DNA of 64,000 nucleotides from Sphingomonas faeni (GCF_030817315.1 NZ_JAUSZF010000001.1:444001-508000), one strand, 5' to 3'. Positions 52,305-62,358 are shown, counted from the stretch's first letter. The notes: generated by a model from the sequence alone, not told the origin. Numbers and translations: made by a program.

Positions 52305-52628
52305 TCAGTCCGCGATCCGATCTCGTCGCACCATGGGACGCAATCTCACGCCCAGGCTGATTACCAGGGGCCAGAATATGGTGTTGCCGATATCGGAAAG
52401 CGTATCGGCCCAGCGCATGCCGTAGTTCAGGTAGTCGAGCGTCTCGTTCCCAAGTTCCGCAAGGACCACGAACGACAAGGGGATGAACGTGCCCAATGAT
52501 CGGCCGCTGACGAGCCGTACGAGCATGAGAATGATGAGCCCGGCATGGATATGAAGAATCGCATCCGGAAGGCCGGTGCCGTCTCCAATCCAAATAATAA
52601 CCGAATGATACGCCGCGGGAATATTCAT
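52305..52628 (-). CDS. Small membrane protein, possibly VanZ-like
   Basis: This 107-residue protein has about three hydrophobic helices (LHIHAGLIILMLVRLV; SLGTFIPLSFVVLAELGNE; SDIGNTIFWPLVISLGV) with conserved-looking polar residues ELGNETLDYLNYG and WADTLSDIGNT, which recall VanZ-like proteins. ATG at 52628 is one option; a TTG at 52682 adds 18 residues. It has no near partner on its strand. Confidence 0.55.
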   Translation of the reverse strand: MNIPAAYHSVIIWIGDGTGLPDAILHIHAGLIILMLVRLVSGRSLGTFIPLSFVVLAELGNETLDYLNYGMRWADTLSDIGNTIFWPLVISLGVRLRPMVRRDRIAD

Positions 52629-52956
52629 GTCCGAGCCACAGCCGAGATCCGCATCGAATGCAAGGATGCGCCAGTGCGACAACCGACGTCGCGCCGTGGT
52701 GCGGTACGCAAGCCCCGAGGTCCACGGTAGCGCCGGTACTCGATGCGGGATCGAGCGTTTAGAGCGGCAAGCGATGGATTGATTGCAAACGTCTGGCTGG
52801 ATCGCGACCCGCCGCCGAGTTGATATCGCACCGCGTGCGAGTTCCGTATTGCAGCCCAGGGTCGAACCACCACGGAAATACGCGACAAACCGGTGAACTT
52901 ATGCTGTTCTGATGCATCGGCACAGCGCCGAACGGCCGGGTTGCACGGAAATTCAC
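52629..52956. other. 328-bp spacer with no gene seen
   Basis: Between the small membrane protein and tRNA-Cys. Frames on both strands lack family motifs. The region presumably contains the promoter of the membrane protein gene; no clear -35/-10 pair was identified. Confidence 0.5.
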
Positions 52957-53030
52957 TGGAGGCCCGACCGGGAATCGAACCCGGGTGCGAGGATTTGCAG
53001 TCCTCTACGTCACCACTCCGCCATCGGGCC
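52957..53030 (-). tRNA. tRNA-Cys (anticodon GCA)
   Basis: The minus strand reads GGCCCGATGGCGGAGTGG, anticodon arm GAGGA-CTGCAAA-TCCTC, T arm with GGTTCGATTCC, and acceptor TCGGGCC-T with encoded CCA. All arms pair. The anticodon GCA gives cysteine. It is 74 nt including CCA. Confidence 0.97.
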
Positions 53031-53261
53031 CCGATTGCGTGAAGGCGGCGCAAATGCTTCGTTTTTTGGCTGCGGTCAACCGCCGTTGTCGCTCGCGACG
53101 GAATAATCCTGCGCTGGTGGCCATGCCACGGCCGCTTCGTCAGAACCTGCCGTGTTGTGTCGCGCCGGGCGCGGCGATGGTGACTCGCGCCGCTATGCGA
53201 CTTTGCCTAAGGTTAAGTGCAATTGCGGCAATGGCTTGGGGGCAGGCACTTGAAGACGAAT

Positions 53262-54308
53262 ATGATTGCGGGCGGAACGAATACGACGGGCGTGGACGAG
53301 GATGTGTTTGCGATGCCGTTCGGCATGGCGATCCGGTATGACCGCCCCGCGGCGGCGCTCGCGGACTATATCACCGGGTATCACGTCTATCGCTCCGACG
53401 CCGATCGGGGCACGGGGCCGGGGACGGGGCAGGTGGACTGGTTCCTCCCCGCGACCGCCAACGTCCGGATCGCGATCGATGCCGGACCGATCGCGGTGTC
53501 GATCGGTCGGCGGACCTACGATCCCCTCCCGGTGGCGAGCTTGTTCGGGCCGACCAGCCAGGCGTTGAAGGCCGTGACCCACGGCGGCGTGATGATCGGT
53601 TTCGGCGTCAGTGCGCTGGGGTGGGCGCGACTGTTTCGCCGATCGGCCGTCGATTTCCGCAACCGGGTCGTCCCGCTGGAGGATGTTTTGGGCAAGGCCT
53701 TCACGCGCGATCTCGTATCCGCGTTGCAGGGTGCGTCGAGCGATGCCGCTGTCGCGCCGATTCTAGATGCGATGCTGCTCGCGCGGCTGGGGCCGCCGCA
53801 CGCCGATGCGCCGCAGATCAGGCGACTGATGGAAGTATTGGCGACCGACGGTCCGACCGACATCGCGTCGGCCGCCGCCCGGCTCGACATGCCGACGCAC
53901 GCGCTGCGTCGATTGTCGGTGCGCCATTTCGGCTTTCCGCCCAAGATGTTGCTGCTGCGCGCGCGCTTCCTGCGCTCGTTCGTCCGGTTGATGATGGCTG
54001 GCGGCGAGGCCGACTATGGCTCGATCGACCGTTCTTATTTCGACGCGTCGCATTTCCTGCGCGATGCGACGACGTTCCTGGGCATGACGCCGCGGCGGTT
54101 CATAGCGCTCACCAAACCCTTTCTCGAGGCGAGCCTGCGCGCACGAAACGCAGTGCTGGGGTCGCCAACCCAGGTGCTGCACGACATCGAGAAGGCCCCG
54201 GCTCGCGACGGACCCCGGGACGGATCTCGCGACGGACATCCGCGCGACTCGTCCGCCAACGCGCAACGACGGGTCATTTTGCACGACGAGTCCGAGCTAA
54301 GGTGCTAA
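53262..54308 (+). CDS. AraC family transcriptional regulator
   Basis: About 348 residues. The N-terminal part (GMAIRYDRPAAALADYITGYHVYRS) is a beta-rich sensor like those with DUF6597-type folds. The C-terminal AraC DNA-binding pair of helix-turn-helix units runs from about 195 (DIASAAARLDMPTHALRRL; SYFDASHFLRDATTFLGMTPRRF). The last 40 residues are low-complexity with RDG repeats. The start is uncertain: ATG 53262, TTG 53250 or GTG 53217. No target gene is adjacent. Confidence 0.82.
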   Translation: MIAGGTNTTGVDEDVFAMPFGMAIRYDRPAAALADYITGYHVYRSDADRGTGPGTGQVDWFLPATANVRIAIDAGPIAVSIGRRTYDPLPVASLFGPTSQALKAVTHGGVMIGFGVSALGWARLFRRSAVDFRNRVVPLEDVLGKAFTRDLVSALQGASSDAAVAPILDAMLLARLGPPHADAPQIRRLMEVLATDGPTDIASAAARLDMPTHALRRLSVRHFGFPPKMLLLRARFLRSFVRLMMAGGEADYGSIDRSYFDASHFLRDATTFLGMTPRRFIALTKPFLEASLRARNAVLGSPTQVLHDIEKAPARDGPRDGSRDGHPRDSSANAQRRVILHDESELRC

Positions 54309-54563
54309 GCCCGCAGCAGAGGTGTTGCCGGCGATTTCGCGTGCACCCTCGGCGCCCCGTCCGCGGCATCTCGGTGTCACACGGGCGGGCGGGGCGTCTT
54401 CCATACCGTTCACGGTCGCCAAACGTGGCGAAATCCGATCAACCGATGCTTGGCGTTGCCGCGCCCACACGGTAACAGACGCGTCATATCCGGCCGCGCG
54501 ATATCGGATTGATCCGAAACAAGTGTATTGCGTGGCTAAAACAGTTGTGCGACAGGATGCGCC

Positions 54564-55289
54564 ATGACGACGACGACTCTCGATACTCCCTCGCTCGCAG
54601 CCGATACCCATGACATCGGCGGGACCACCGTGTCCTTAGCCCCCGCGACCTTCGACACGATGCGTCATGCGATGGTGGCAAGCCAGTTGCGCACCAACGC
54701 GGTGAACGACCAGCGCGTCGTCGCGGCGATGGGACGCGTACCACGCGAGGTGTTCATGCCCGCCGACGTTCGCGCGCTGGCATATCGCGATGCGACGATC
54801 CCGCTGGGCGGCGGGCGCTACGCCAATCTGCCGATGGCGACCGGCCGGTTGCTGACCGAAGCCTATCTGACCGCGACGGACCGTGTCCTGCTGATCGGTG
54901 CCGCGACGGGCTACACCGCCGCGGTGCTGGCCGGGATCGTCGGCTCGGTCGTTGCGGTCGAGAGTGACCCCGCCTTGCTCGCGATCGCCCGAGAGGCACT
55001 CGCCGGGACCGGCAACGTCGAACTCGTCGAAGGTCCGATGCAGGACGGCCACGCCGCCGGCGCGCCTTATGACGTGCTGATCGTCGACGGCGCGATCGAG
55101 ACCGTACCCGACGCGTTGATCGCGCAGGTCAAGTCGGGCGGTCGCGTCACCGCTGGCATCGCCGAGCGCGGGCTGACCCGGCTTGCATCGGGGCGCAAGA
55201 CCGAGGGCGGGTTCGCGCTCGCGGCGTTCGTCGATGTCGAATGCGTGGGCCTTCCCGGCTTCGACGCTCCCAAACCCTTCCGGTTCTGA
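54564..55289 (+). CDS. Protein-L-isoaspartate O-methyltransferase-like protein
   Basis: This 241-residue protein has the PCMT pattern MVASQLRTNAVNDQRVVAAMGRVPREVFMP, the SAM-binding loop VLLIGAATGYTAAVLA, the acidic residue in VVAVESDPAL, and YDVLIVDGAIETVPDALIAQVKSGG. The loop lacks the usual GTGSGY glycines (here GAATGY), so it may be a sequence-divergent member. In sphingomonads this gene regularly precedes the TolC gene, here by 8 bp. It may aid protein repair or envelope biogenesis. Confidence 0.85.
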   Translation: MTTTTLDTPSLAADTHDIGGTTVSLAPATFDTMRHAMVASQLRTNAVNDQRVVAAMGRVPREVFMPADVRALAYRDATIPLGGGRYANLPMATGRLLTEAYLTATDRVLLIGAATGYTAAVLAGIVGSVVAVESDPALLAIAREALAGTGNVELVEGPMQDGHAAGAPYDVLIVDGAIETVPDALIAQVKSGGRVTAGIAERGLTRLASGRKTEGGFALAAFVDVECVGLPGFDAPKPFRF

Positions 55290-55297
55290 GTTAAGCC

Positions 55298-56827
55298 ATG
55301 GCCCGCGCCGCGCATATCCGTAGCCTGCTTCTCGGTGTTGCGCTGACGTATAGCGCTGCACCACTCCAGGCGGAAACGCTGCGAGAGGCGTTGGTCAAGG
55401 CGTACAATACCAACCCTACGATCACCGCTCAGCGGGCCACCCTGCGCGCGACGGACGAGAACGTGCCGATCGCGCGCGCTTCGGGGCTGCCGTCGGCCAA
55501 CGCGACCGGCGATCTCACCGAATTCCTCGTCACTGGCCAGAACAACTTCGTCGCGCCGCCTCGCCAGGCGGTGGCGCGTGCGAACGTGTCGGTCCCGCTG
55601 TACCTCGGCGGGCAGGTCCGCAATTCGGTTGCGGCGGCCAAGACCCGCGTCGAGGGTGGCCGCGCGACGCTGCGCGGTACCGAAGCCGATCTGTTCACGA
55701 ACGTCGTCGCGGCGTACATGGACGTGATCCGCGACGAGGCGATCGTCGGCTTGAACACGCAGAACGTCCGCGTCCTCGACGTCAATCTCCAAGCCAGCCG
55801 CGATCGTTTCCAGGTCGGCGACCTGACCCGTACCGACGTGGCGCAGTCCGAGGCGCGCCTCGCGCTCGCCCGCGCCCAGCTCCAGTCCGCGCAAGCCAAT
55901 CTGATCTCGAGCCGTGAAAGCTATATCCGGTTCGTCGGGACCCCGCCGGGCGCGCTCGATACCCCACCGACTCTGCCGCATCTGCCCGACAGTCCGGCCT
56001 CGGCCGTGACCGTGGCGATCGACAATAATCCGGTGCTGATCGCCGCCGCCAAGGAGAGGGACGCGAGCCGCTACGACGTCGGCGTCGCCCGCGCGAGCCG
56101 CCTGCCGCAGATCAGCGCGGTCGGTGGCGCGAGCTACACCAATTACCTCGGATCGATCGCGGCGCTGCCCAGTGGCGCCAACGGCATCCCCAACGCCAAC
56201 AAGGCGGTGCAGGCCGGACTTTCGCTAACGCTGCCGTTATTCCAGGGCGGGCGTCCCGCCGCGCAGGTTCGCCAGGCCGAGGCGTTCCAGTCGCGCGCGA
56301 TCGAGAACGTCACCGCGACCGAGCGCAACGTGATCGCACAGGCGCGCTCCGCCTATGCCGTGTGGCGCTCGTCGGAGCAGGTGATCCAGTCGTCCGAAAC
56401 CGCGGTCAACGCGAACAAGCTCAGCCTCGAGGGCGTCCGCGCCGAGAACAGCGTCGGCACGCGCACGATCCTCGACATCCTCAATGCCGAGCAGGAATTG
56501 CTCAACAGCCAAGTGACGCTCGTGACCGCGCGCCGCGACGCGTATGTCGCGGGCTTCGCGCTACTGGCCGCAATGGGACAGGCCGAGGCACGTGACCTGG
56601 GGCTCGACGGCGGTGTGCTGTACGACCCGGTCGCGAACTATAATCGCGTCCGTCACAAGATCTGGGATTTTGGCGGAGACGGCGAGCCGGTGCCGGTCGC
56701 GACCCGCACGGCGCAATCGCCCGCGCAGGACGCCACGGTCGCGCCACAAGCCGACCCGTTGCTCGATACGCCGGTTGACAGGAACCCCGCCTTGACGACA
56801 GGTAAGGATGCACCGAGCCGCCAATAG
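55298..56827 (+). CDS. TolC family outer-membrane channel protein
   Basis: This 509-residue protein has a signal peptide (ARAAHIRSLLLGVALTYSA, cleavage near LQA). The duplicated TolC layout follows: ETLREALVKAYNTNPTI, VPLYLGGQVRNSVAAAKTRV, then VGDLTRTDVAQSEARLALARAQL, and in the second half LPLFQGGRPAAQVRQAEAF and VGTRTILDILNAEQELLNSQV. It is the trimeric exit duct of type I secretion and tripartite efflux. The tail after about 430 is polar and disordered. Confidence 0.94.
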   Translation: MARAAHIRSLLLGVALTYSAAPLQAETLREALVKAYNTNPTITAQRATLRATDENVPIARASGLPSANATGDLTEFLVTGQNNFVAPPRQAVARANVSVPLYLGGQVRNSVAAAKTRVEGGRATLRGTEADLFTNVVAAYMDVIRDEAIVGLNTQNVRVLDVNLQASRDRFQVGDLTRTDVAQSEARLALARAQLQSAQANLISSRESYIRFVGTPPGALDTPPTLPHLPDSPASAVTVAIDNNPVLIAAAKERDASRYDVGVARASRLPQISAVGGASYTNYLGSIAALPSGANGIPNANKAVQAGLSLTLPLFQGGRPAAQVRQAEAFQSRAIENVTATERNVIAQARSAYAVWRSSEQVIQSSETAVNANKLSLEGVRAENSVGTRTILDILNAEQELLNSQVTLVTARRDAYVAGFALLAAMGQAEARDLGLDGGVLYDPVANYNRVRHKIWDFGGDGEPVPVATRTAQSPAQDATVAPQADPLLDTPVDRNPALTTGKDAPSRQ

Positions 56828-56853
56828 GGGCGCGCGGGGCAACGGGGTTTGGG

Positions 56854-57438
56854 ATGGTCCGGATGGGGGATGTCAACGGCGAGCCGTCGATGGAGGAAAT
56901 CCTCTCGTCGATCAAACGCATCATCGCGGAAGAGGGCGACACGCCGGGCCGTTCGCGTCGGCCTTCGCGCACGACGACTGCGCCGGTCGATCTCGATCCT
57001 GCGTTTCTCGACGGCGATCACGACGACGACGAGATTCTCGAGCTGAGCGACCCCATGCCCGATCGTACGCCGCGCTCGCCCAAGTCCCCGGTGCCTGCCT
57101 CCGTCGATACCCCGTCCGAACCACGCCACGCCGCTCCGCAGATGGCCCCCCAAGTGACACCGCCAAAGGCCGCGCCGAGCGCCAAGCCACAGCCAGCGAC
57201 CGATGCCACGGCCGAACCGATCGTCTCGCGCCATACCGCCGCTGCAACGCGCGCGCCGCTCGAAGCGTTGACGCGGATGATGGTAAAACCCGAGTCAGGC
57301 AATGACGGCACGCTCGAGGGCCTAGTCCGCGAGATGCTCCGCCCGATGCTGCGCGAATGGATCGATGCGAACCTTCCCAACATGGTCGAGGACATGGTCT
57401 CGCGCGAGATCGCCAAGATCATGAACCAGCAGCCCTGA
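56854..57438 (+). CDS. PopZ-family protein (DUF2497)
   Basis: This 194-residue protein has the two PopZ ends: an N-terminal helix EPSMEEILSSIKRIIAEEG and a C-terminal oligomerisation region LEGLVREMLRPMLREWIDAN followed by LPNMVEDMVSREI. The middle (about 35-130) is acidic, then Pro/Ala/Lys-rich and disordered. In Caulobacter, PopZ forms a polar matrix that anchors the chromosome origin. It lies between tolC and valS as in other sphingomonads. A later ATG at 56863 is equally possible as the start. Confidence 0.88.
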   Translation: MVRMGDVNGEPSMEEILSSIKRIIAEEGDTPGRSRRPSRTTTAPVDLDPAFLDGDHDDDEILELSDPMPDRTPRSPKSPVPASVDTPSEPRHAAPQMAPQVTPPKAAPSAKPQPATDATAEPIVSRHTAAATRAPLEALTRMMVKPESGNDGTLEGLVREMLRPMLREWIDANLPNMVEDMVSREIAKIMNQQP

Positions 57439-57446
57439 ACCAACCT

Positions 57447-57535
57447 GCTCCCCTCCCTGAAAGGGAGGGGTCGGGGGTGGGTAGGCCCGTTGTCGCGCCG
57501 CGACGCCAATTCCAAACCCCACACGCTCCCCTAAG
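57447..57535. repeat. Palindromic repeat, family B, decayed copy 2
   Basis: The left arm GCTCCCCTCCCTGAAAGGGA and GGGGTCGGGGGTGGGTAGGCC are intact, but the right side keeps only a vague CACACGCTCCCC. It fills the gap between the PopZ-family gene and valS. Confidence 0.65.
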
Positions 57536-57572
57536 GCTGGCCTAGCCCAGACACGCCCGCTAAGGCTCGGGC

Positions 57573-60377
57573 ATGAGCGAGCTTCCAAAAACCTTCGACC
57601 CGGCCTCCATCGAATCGCGCTGGTACGCGCATTGGGAGGCGAGCGGCCAGTTCCGGCCCGACCGTCCGAACGCCGAGCCGTGGACGATCGTCAACCCGCC
57701 GCCCAACGTCACGGGCAGCCTGCATATCGGCCACGCGCTCGACAACACGTTGCAGGATATCCTCACGCGTCACGCGCGGCTGAAGGGCAAGGACGCGCTG
57801 TGGGTGGTCGGCACCGATCACGCCGGCATCGCCACGCAGATGGTGGTCGAGCGCCAGATGGGCGCGCTGACCCCGCCGCAGAAGCGCACCGACCTCACGC
57901 GCGAGGAGTTCGTCGCGAAGGTCTGGGCGTGGAAGGAAGAGAGCGGCGGCGAGATCACGCAGCAGCTCCGCCGGCTCGGGTGCTCGATGGACTGGGCGAA
58001 CGAGCGCTTCACGATGGACGAGGGCTTTTCGAAGGCCGTCATCAAGGTGTTCGTCGACCTCCACAAAGAGGGGCTGCTGTACCGCGACAAACGCCTCGTG
58101 AACTGGGATCCGGGCCTCGGCACCGCTATCAGCGACCTCGAGGTCGAGACGCGCGAGATCAAGGGCAGCTTCTGGCACCTGCGCTATCCGCTCGCCGACG
58201 AGTCGGGCTTCATCGAGGTCGCGACCACGCGCCCCGAGACGATGCTCGCCGACATGGCGGTGGCGGTGAACGGCGCGGACGAGCGCTACACCGCGCTGAT
58301 CGGCAAGCAGGTGAAGCTGCCGATCACCGGCCGGCTGATCCCGATCATCGCCGACGACCATGCCGATCCGGAGCTCGGGTCGGGCGCGGTGAAGATCACG
58401 CCCGGGCACGACTTCAACGATTTCGAGGTCGGCAAGCGGGCAGGGATGGCTGCCGGGTCGATGCTCAACATGCTCGATGCCAAAGCGCGGGTGGTGCAGG
58501 TCTCGGACGGCCTGATCCCGGCCGACCTTCTCGGACTTACGACCGCAGAGGCGCGCAAGGCCATCGTTGCGCGGCTCAAGGACGAAGGCTTCCTTATCGC
58601 GCATGTCGACAAGGACGGCGTTGAGCACGACGCCGAACCGCGCACGATCCAGACCCCATATGGCGACCGCTCGGGCGTGGTGATCGAGCCGTGGCTGACC
58701 GACCAATGGTATGTCGATGCCAAGACGCTCGCCCAGCCGGCGATCGAGGCGGTCCAGACTGGCGCGATCGATATCGTCCCGAAGACCTGGGAGAAGACGT
58801 TCTTCAACTGGATGGACAACATCCAGCCTTGGTGCGTGTCCCGCCAGCTTTGGTGGGGGCACCAGATCCCGGCATGGTTCGGTCCGGACGGTACGCCGTA
58901 TGTGGCGGAAACCGAGGCCGAAGCGCAGGCTCTGGCGGGTGATGGCGTGACGCTAACGCGCGATCCCGACGTGCTCGACACGTGGTTCTCCAGCGCGCTC
59001 TGGCCCTTCGCTACACTCGGCTGGGCTGAGGAGGGTGCCGTTCCCTCTCCCCTCCGGGGAGAGGGCCAGGGTGAGGGGCAGCCAAGCAGCGCAACGCCCG
59101 GTACGACCCCTCACCCCGACCCTCTCCCCGCAGGGGAGAGGGAGCAGAAGCAGCTTGGCGGCCGCTACCCGAACGACGTGCTCATTTCCGGCTTCGACAT
59201 CCTGTTCTTCTGGAACGCGCGGATGATGATGCAGGGGCTGCACTTCATGAAGGACGTGCCGTTCCGCACGCTCTACCTCCACGGCCTGGTCCGCGCGGCG
59301 GATGGCGCGAAGATGTCGAAGTCGAAGGGCAATGTCGTCAACCCGCTCGGGCTGATCGACACCTATGGCGCCGACGCGCTGCGCTTCTTCATGGCGGCGA
59401 TGGAGAGCCAGGGGCGCGACATCAAGATGGATGAGAAGCGCGTCGAGGGCTATCGCAACTTCGCCACCAAGCTGTGGAACGCCGCCCGGTTCGCACAGGC
59501 CAACGGCATCGTCGCCAGCACTACCTTGGAGGCGCCGCGCGCCGAACTCGCCGTCAACAAGTGGATCATCGCCGAGACGATCGCGACCGTCCAGACGGTC
59601 GACCTCGCGCTCGCCGACTACCGCTTCGACGGCGCCGCCAACGCGATCTACCAGTTCGCGTGGAGCCGGTTCTGCGACTGGTATCTCGAGCTGATCAAGC
59701 CGCAGATGGTCGGCGAAGAGCGCGGCCAGATCGACGACGAATCGAAGGCGGTCGCGGGCTGGGTGCTCGACCAGATCCTGGTCATTCTCCACCCGTTCAT
59801 GCCGTTCATCACCGAAGAGCTGTGGCATGCGATGGCCGACCCCGCCCACCCGCGCGAGCACGACCTGATCGTCGCACAATGGCCGATGGCGGACGCGCGC
59901 TCGCTCGATCCCGAAGCGAGCAAGGAAGTCGACTGGCTGATCCGCCTGGTTCAGGAAATCCGCACCGCGCGCAACGAACTGAACGTGCCGCCGGGCGCGC
60001 GCCTGCCGCTCCACGTCCGCGATGCGAATGCGGCGACATTGGCGCGGCTTCAGCGCCAAGCCCCCGCGCTCGCCCGTCTCGCCCGTGTCACGCATGCCGA
60101 GGGCGAAGCCACCGGCGGCGCGGCGCAGGTGGTGGTCGACGAAGCGACGTTCGTCCTCCCCCTCGAAGGCGTCATCGACCTCGACTCCGAACGCGCCCGC
60201 CTGACCAAGGCGATCGCGGCAGCGGAGAAGGAGCGCGATGCTTTGTCCGGCCGTCTCGGCAACGCCAGCTTCGTCGAACGGGCCAAGCCCGAGGCGGTGG
60301 AAAAGGCCAAGGCCGACCACGCCGACAAGGCCGCCGAAGCTACACGGTTGCAGGCGGCACTCGGACGCCTGGGATGA
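57573..60377 (+). CDS. valS: Valyl-tRNA synthetase with in-frame repeat insertion
   Basis: This 934-residue class I synthetase has HIGH at 51-54 ([11 protein letters not shown]), the editing domain marks [16 protein letters not shown], and KMSKS at 580-584. A C-terminal coiled coil (about 865-930) is present. It charges tRNA-Val. Between [13 protein letters not shown] and [19 protein letters not shown], which are nearly adjacent in other ValRS, lies a stretch of about 35 residues (490-524, [17 protein letters not shown]...) encoded by a family A repeat. The frame is kept, so the enzyme is presumably functional with an extra surface loop. Confidence 0.95.
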   Translation: MSELPKTFDPASIESRWYAHWEASGQFRPDRPNAEPWTIVNPPPNVTGSLHIGHALDNTLQDILTRHARLKGKDALWVVGTDHAGIATQMVVERQMGALTPPQKRTDLTREEFVAKVWAWKEESGGEITQQLRRLGCSMDWANERFTMDEGFSKAVIKVFVDLHKEGLLYRDKRLVNWDPGLGTAISDLEVETREIKGSFWHLRYPLADESGFIEVATTRPETMLADMAVAVNGADERYTALIGKQVKLPITGRLIPIIADDHADPELGSGAVKITPGHDFNDFEVGKRAGMAAGSMLNMLDAKARVVQVSDGLIPADLLGLTTAEARKAIVARLKDEGFLIAHVDKDGVEHDAEPRTIQTPYGDRSGVVIEPWLTDQWYVDAKTLAQPAIEAVQTGAIDIVPKTWEKTFFNWMDNIQPWCVSRQLWWGHQIPAWFGPDGTPYVAETEAEAQALAGDGVTLTRDPDVLDTWFSSALWPFATLGWAEEGAVPSPLRGEGQGEGQPSSATPGTTPHPDPLPAGEREQKQLGGRYPNDVLISGFDILFFWNARMMMQGLHFMKDVPFRTLYLHGLVRAADGAKMSKSKGNVVNPLGLIDTYGADALRFFMAAMESQGRDIKMDEKRVEGYRNFATKLWNAARFAQANGIVASTTLEAPRAELAVNKWIIAETIATVQTVDLALADYRFDGAANAIYQFAWSRFCDWYLELIKPQMVGEERGQIDDESKAVAGWVLDQILVILHPFMPFITEELWHAMADPAHPREHDLIVAQWPMADARSLDPEASKEVDWLIRLVQEIRTARNELNVPPGARLPLHVRDANAATLARLQRQAPALARLARVTHAEGEATGGAAQVVVDEATFVLPLEGVIDLDSERARLTKAIAAAEKERDALSGRLGNASFVERAKPEAVEKAKADHADKAAEATRLQAALGRLG
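59042..59144. repeat. Palindromic repeat, family A, copy 2, inside valS
   Basis: The ends TCCCTCTCCCC and GGGGAGAGGGA are inverted repeats. The middle holds GAGGGGCAGCC and ACCCCTCACCCC. It matches the reverse complement of the intergenic copy at 421-526. It is read through by the valS frame as [12 protein letters not shown]...[12 protein letters not shown]. Confidence 0.85.
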
Positions 60378-60379
60378 CC

Positions 60380-60490
60380 TGCTCCCCTCCCGCCTGCGGG
60401 AGGGGTTGGGGGAGGGGAGTGCCCCACTGACCGGACGCCAGTACGTACGTCGCGCTCTCCCCTGACCCCTCCCGCAAGCGGGAGGGGAAT
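60380..60490. repeat. Palindromic repeat, family B variant, copy 4
   Basis: Left arm GCTCCCCTCCCGCCTGCGGG with AGGGGTTGGGGGAGGGG, right arm CTCTCCCCTGACCCCTCCCG with CAAGCGGGAGGGGA. It differs from the other B copies by CGCCTGCGGG instead of TGAAAGGG. With copy 6 of family C it takes up most of the 339-bp valS-MATE gap; I see no gene there. Confidence 0.7.
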
Positions 60491-60529
60491 GCGTGTTTGG
60501 ACTGATCGGCAAATTATCTGCCCTACTTC

Positions 60530-60586
60530 TTGTTCTCCCGCGAAGGCGGGAGCCCAGTCTGGGTCCCCGCCTTCGCGGGAAAACAC
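60530..60586. repeat. Palindromic repeat, family C, copy 6
   Basis: Arms TTGTTCTCCCGCGAAGGCGG with GAGCCCAG and CTGGGTCCCCGCCTTCGCGG with GAAAACA, around a central T. Nearly perfect. It lies 40 bases after a family B copy, so two families are adjacent here. Confidence 0.8.
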
Positions 60587-60716
60587 GTGCGCTTGGTTTG
60601 GAGCAGCGGACCTACCAGCTTGTTCCGGCGTTCACTCCGCCGCTAGGACGAAGCTTGAGAGGGCGCCCGACCGTCCGCCGGTGGACACCGGAAAACCGGC
60701 CTGACGGAGAGACTGT

Positions 60717-62231
60717 GTGAGCGACCTGCCATCCAACGTCGAGACACGCGCCGACGATCGCGATCCTTCTAGCGGCAAGACCGAAACCCGCCCCCGCAGC
60801 AAACCCGGCCAGCGCGATCTCACCACCGGTCACATCGGCGGCACGCTCCTCGCGTTCGCACTCCCCACGCTCGGCTCGAACATCCTCCAATCCCTCAACG
60901 GTTCGATCAACGCGATCTGGGTCGGGCGCTATCTCGGCGAAGGCGCGCTCGCCGCGACCTCGAACGCGAACATCATCATGTTCCTCACCTTCGGGGCGGT
61001 GTTCGGGTTCGGCATGGCTGCGACGATCCTGGTCGGCCAGAGCTTCGGCCGGCACGATCTGGAGGGCGCACGCCGCGCGTTCGGATCTGCGGTCGGGCTC
61101 GTCCTCGGCGGAGCGATCGTGATCGCCGCGCTGGGCTGGGTATTCGCGCCCGAGATCCTCCACCTGCTCGCCACCCCCGGCAACGCGATGCCGCTGGCGC
61201 TTGCCTATCTGCGCGTGATCTTCCTCGGGTTGCCCGCGTCGATGATGATGGTGCTGCTGATGATGGGCCTGCGCGGCACCGGTGATTCGATGACGCCGCT
61301 CTGGTTCATGCTTCTCAGCGCGATCCTGGACAGCGCGCTCAACCCGTTGCTGATCGCCGGCATCGGCCCGTTCCCGCAGATGGGGATCGCCGGCTCGGCG
61401 ATGGCGACGCTGATCGCCAGCCACGTCTCGCTGCTCGGGCTGATCGTCTATATCTACAAACGCGACCTGCCGCTGAGGCTCCGCGGCAACGAACTCCGCT
61501 ACCTCATCCCCGAGCGCGCGCTGACCGGGACGATCGTCCGAAAGGGTCTGCCAATGGGCGCGCAGATGCTCGTCATGTCGACCGCGGGCCTCGCGATGGT
61601 CGGGCTGGTCAACCGACTCGGCGTCGACACCGCGGCGGCCTATGCGGTGTCGCAGCAGTTGTGGACCTATATCCAGATGCCCGCGCTGGCGATCGGCGCG
61701 GCGGTCAGTTCGATGGCGGCGCAGAATATCGGCGCGAGCCGCTGGGACCGGGTCGGCGACATCACTAAGTACGGCCTGTTCTTCAACGTCGCGCTAACCG
61801 GCGCGATGGTCGGCGTGGTGATCCTGTTCGACCGCCCGGTGATGACGTTGTTCATCGGCAGCGACAGCCCCGCGCTGCCGATCGCGCGGCATATCCAGCT
61901 GATCGCGAGCTGGAACTTCATCCTGTTCGGCATGACGATGGTGCTTTTCTCGACGGTCCGCGCGAACGGCGCGGTGATCGCGCCGCTGATCGCGCTGATC
62001 GTCGCGCTGTATCCGGTGCGGATCGGCTTTGCGTTGCTGGCGAAGCCGTGGCTCGGGGCGGATGCGTTGTGGTGGAGCTTCCCGCTCGGGTCGCTGGCGA
62101 CGCTGGCGATTGCGGCGTGGTATTATCGCTATGGGAACTGGCGGAAGGGGGCGCTGGTGGTGCCCGACGATAGCGAGGAACAGGCCCACGGGATGAGCGA
62201 GCCTGGCGGGCGGTTGCAGCCTACGGGGTGA
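60717..62231 (+). CDS. MATE family efflux transporter
   Basis: This 504-residue inner-membrane protein has 12 predicted helices in two halves. Half one opens GGTLLAFALPTLGSNILQSLNGSINAIWVGRYLGEGALAA; the second begins near IVRKGLPMGAQMLVMSTAG and has IQMPALAIGAAVSSMAAQNIGA. MATE proteins export drugs or metabolites with sodium or proton. It starts at GTG 60717 with GGAGAGA 5 bases upstream. A 14-bp dyad CCGGTGGACACCGG (60678-60691) sits in its promoter region and may be an operator. Substrate unknown. Confidence 0.92.
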   Translation: MSDLPSNVETRADDRDPSSGKTETRPRSKPGQRDLTTGHIGGTLLAFALPTLGSNILQSLNGSINAIWVGRYLGEGALAATSNANIIMFLTFGAVFGFGMAATILVGQSFGRHDLEGARRAFGSAVGLVLGGAIVIAALGWVFAPEILHLLATPGNAMPLALAYLRVIFLGLPASMMMVLLMMGLRGTGDSMTPLWFMLLSAILDSALNPLLIAGIGPFPQMGIAGSAMATLIASHVSLLGLIVYIYKRDLPLRLRGNELRYLIPERALTGTIVRKGLPMGAQMLVMSTAGLAMVGLVNRLGVDTAAAYAVSQQLWTYIQMPALAIGAAVSSMAAQNIGASRWDRVGDITKYGLFFNVALTGAMVGVVILFDRPVMTLFIGSDSPALPIARHIQLIASWNFILFGMTMVLFSTVRANGAVIAPLIALIVALYPVRIGFALLAKPWLGADALWWSFPLGSLATLAIAAWYYRYGNWRKGALVVPDDSEEQAHGMSEPGGRLQPTG

Positions 62232-62241
62232 GGTGAAACGC

Positions 62242-62354
62242 GCTCCCCTCCCTGAAAGGGAGGGGCTGGGGGTGGGTAGGCCGGCTTTGGTCGCCACGGT
62301 TTCACGATGCGGGAGCCGACCCACCCCCGACCCCTCCCTTCCAGGGAGGGGGGA
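62242..62354. repeat. Palindromic repeat, family B, copy 3
   Basis: Left arm GCTCCCCTCCCTGAAAGGGA with GGGGCTGGGGGTGGGTAGGCCGG, identical to copy 1 over about 43 bases; right arm ACCCACCCCCGACCCCTCCC with TTCCAGGGAGGGG. Between convergent MATE and NYN genes. Confidence 0.85.
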
Positions 62355-62358
62355 AAGT

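Noticed and set aside
52025..52360. Possible 111-residue protein on the plus strand
   Set aside because: No motif, poor start context, biased toward residues typical of random frames, and it overlaps the 3' end of the better-supported membrane gene on the other strand.
60493..60720. Short open frames in the valS-MATE gap
   Set aside because: They are made of translated palindromic repeats (SPPSRE-type residues) and have no family match.
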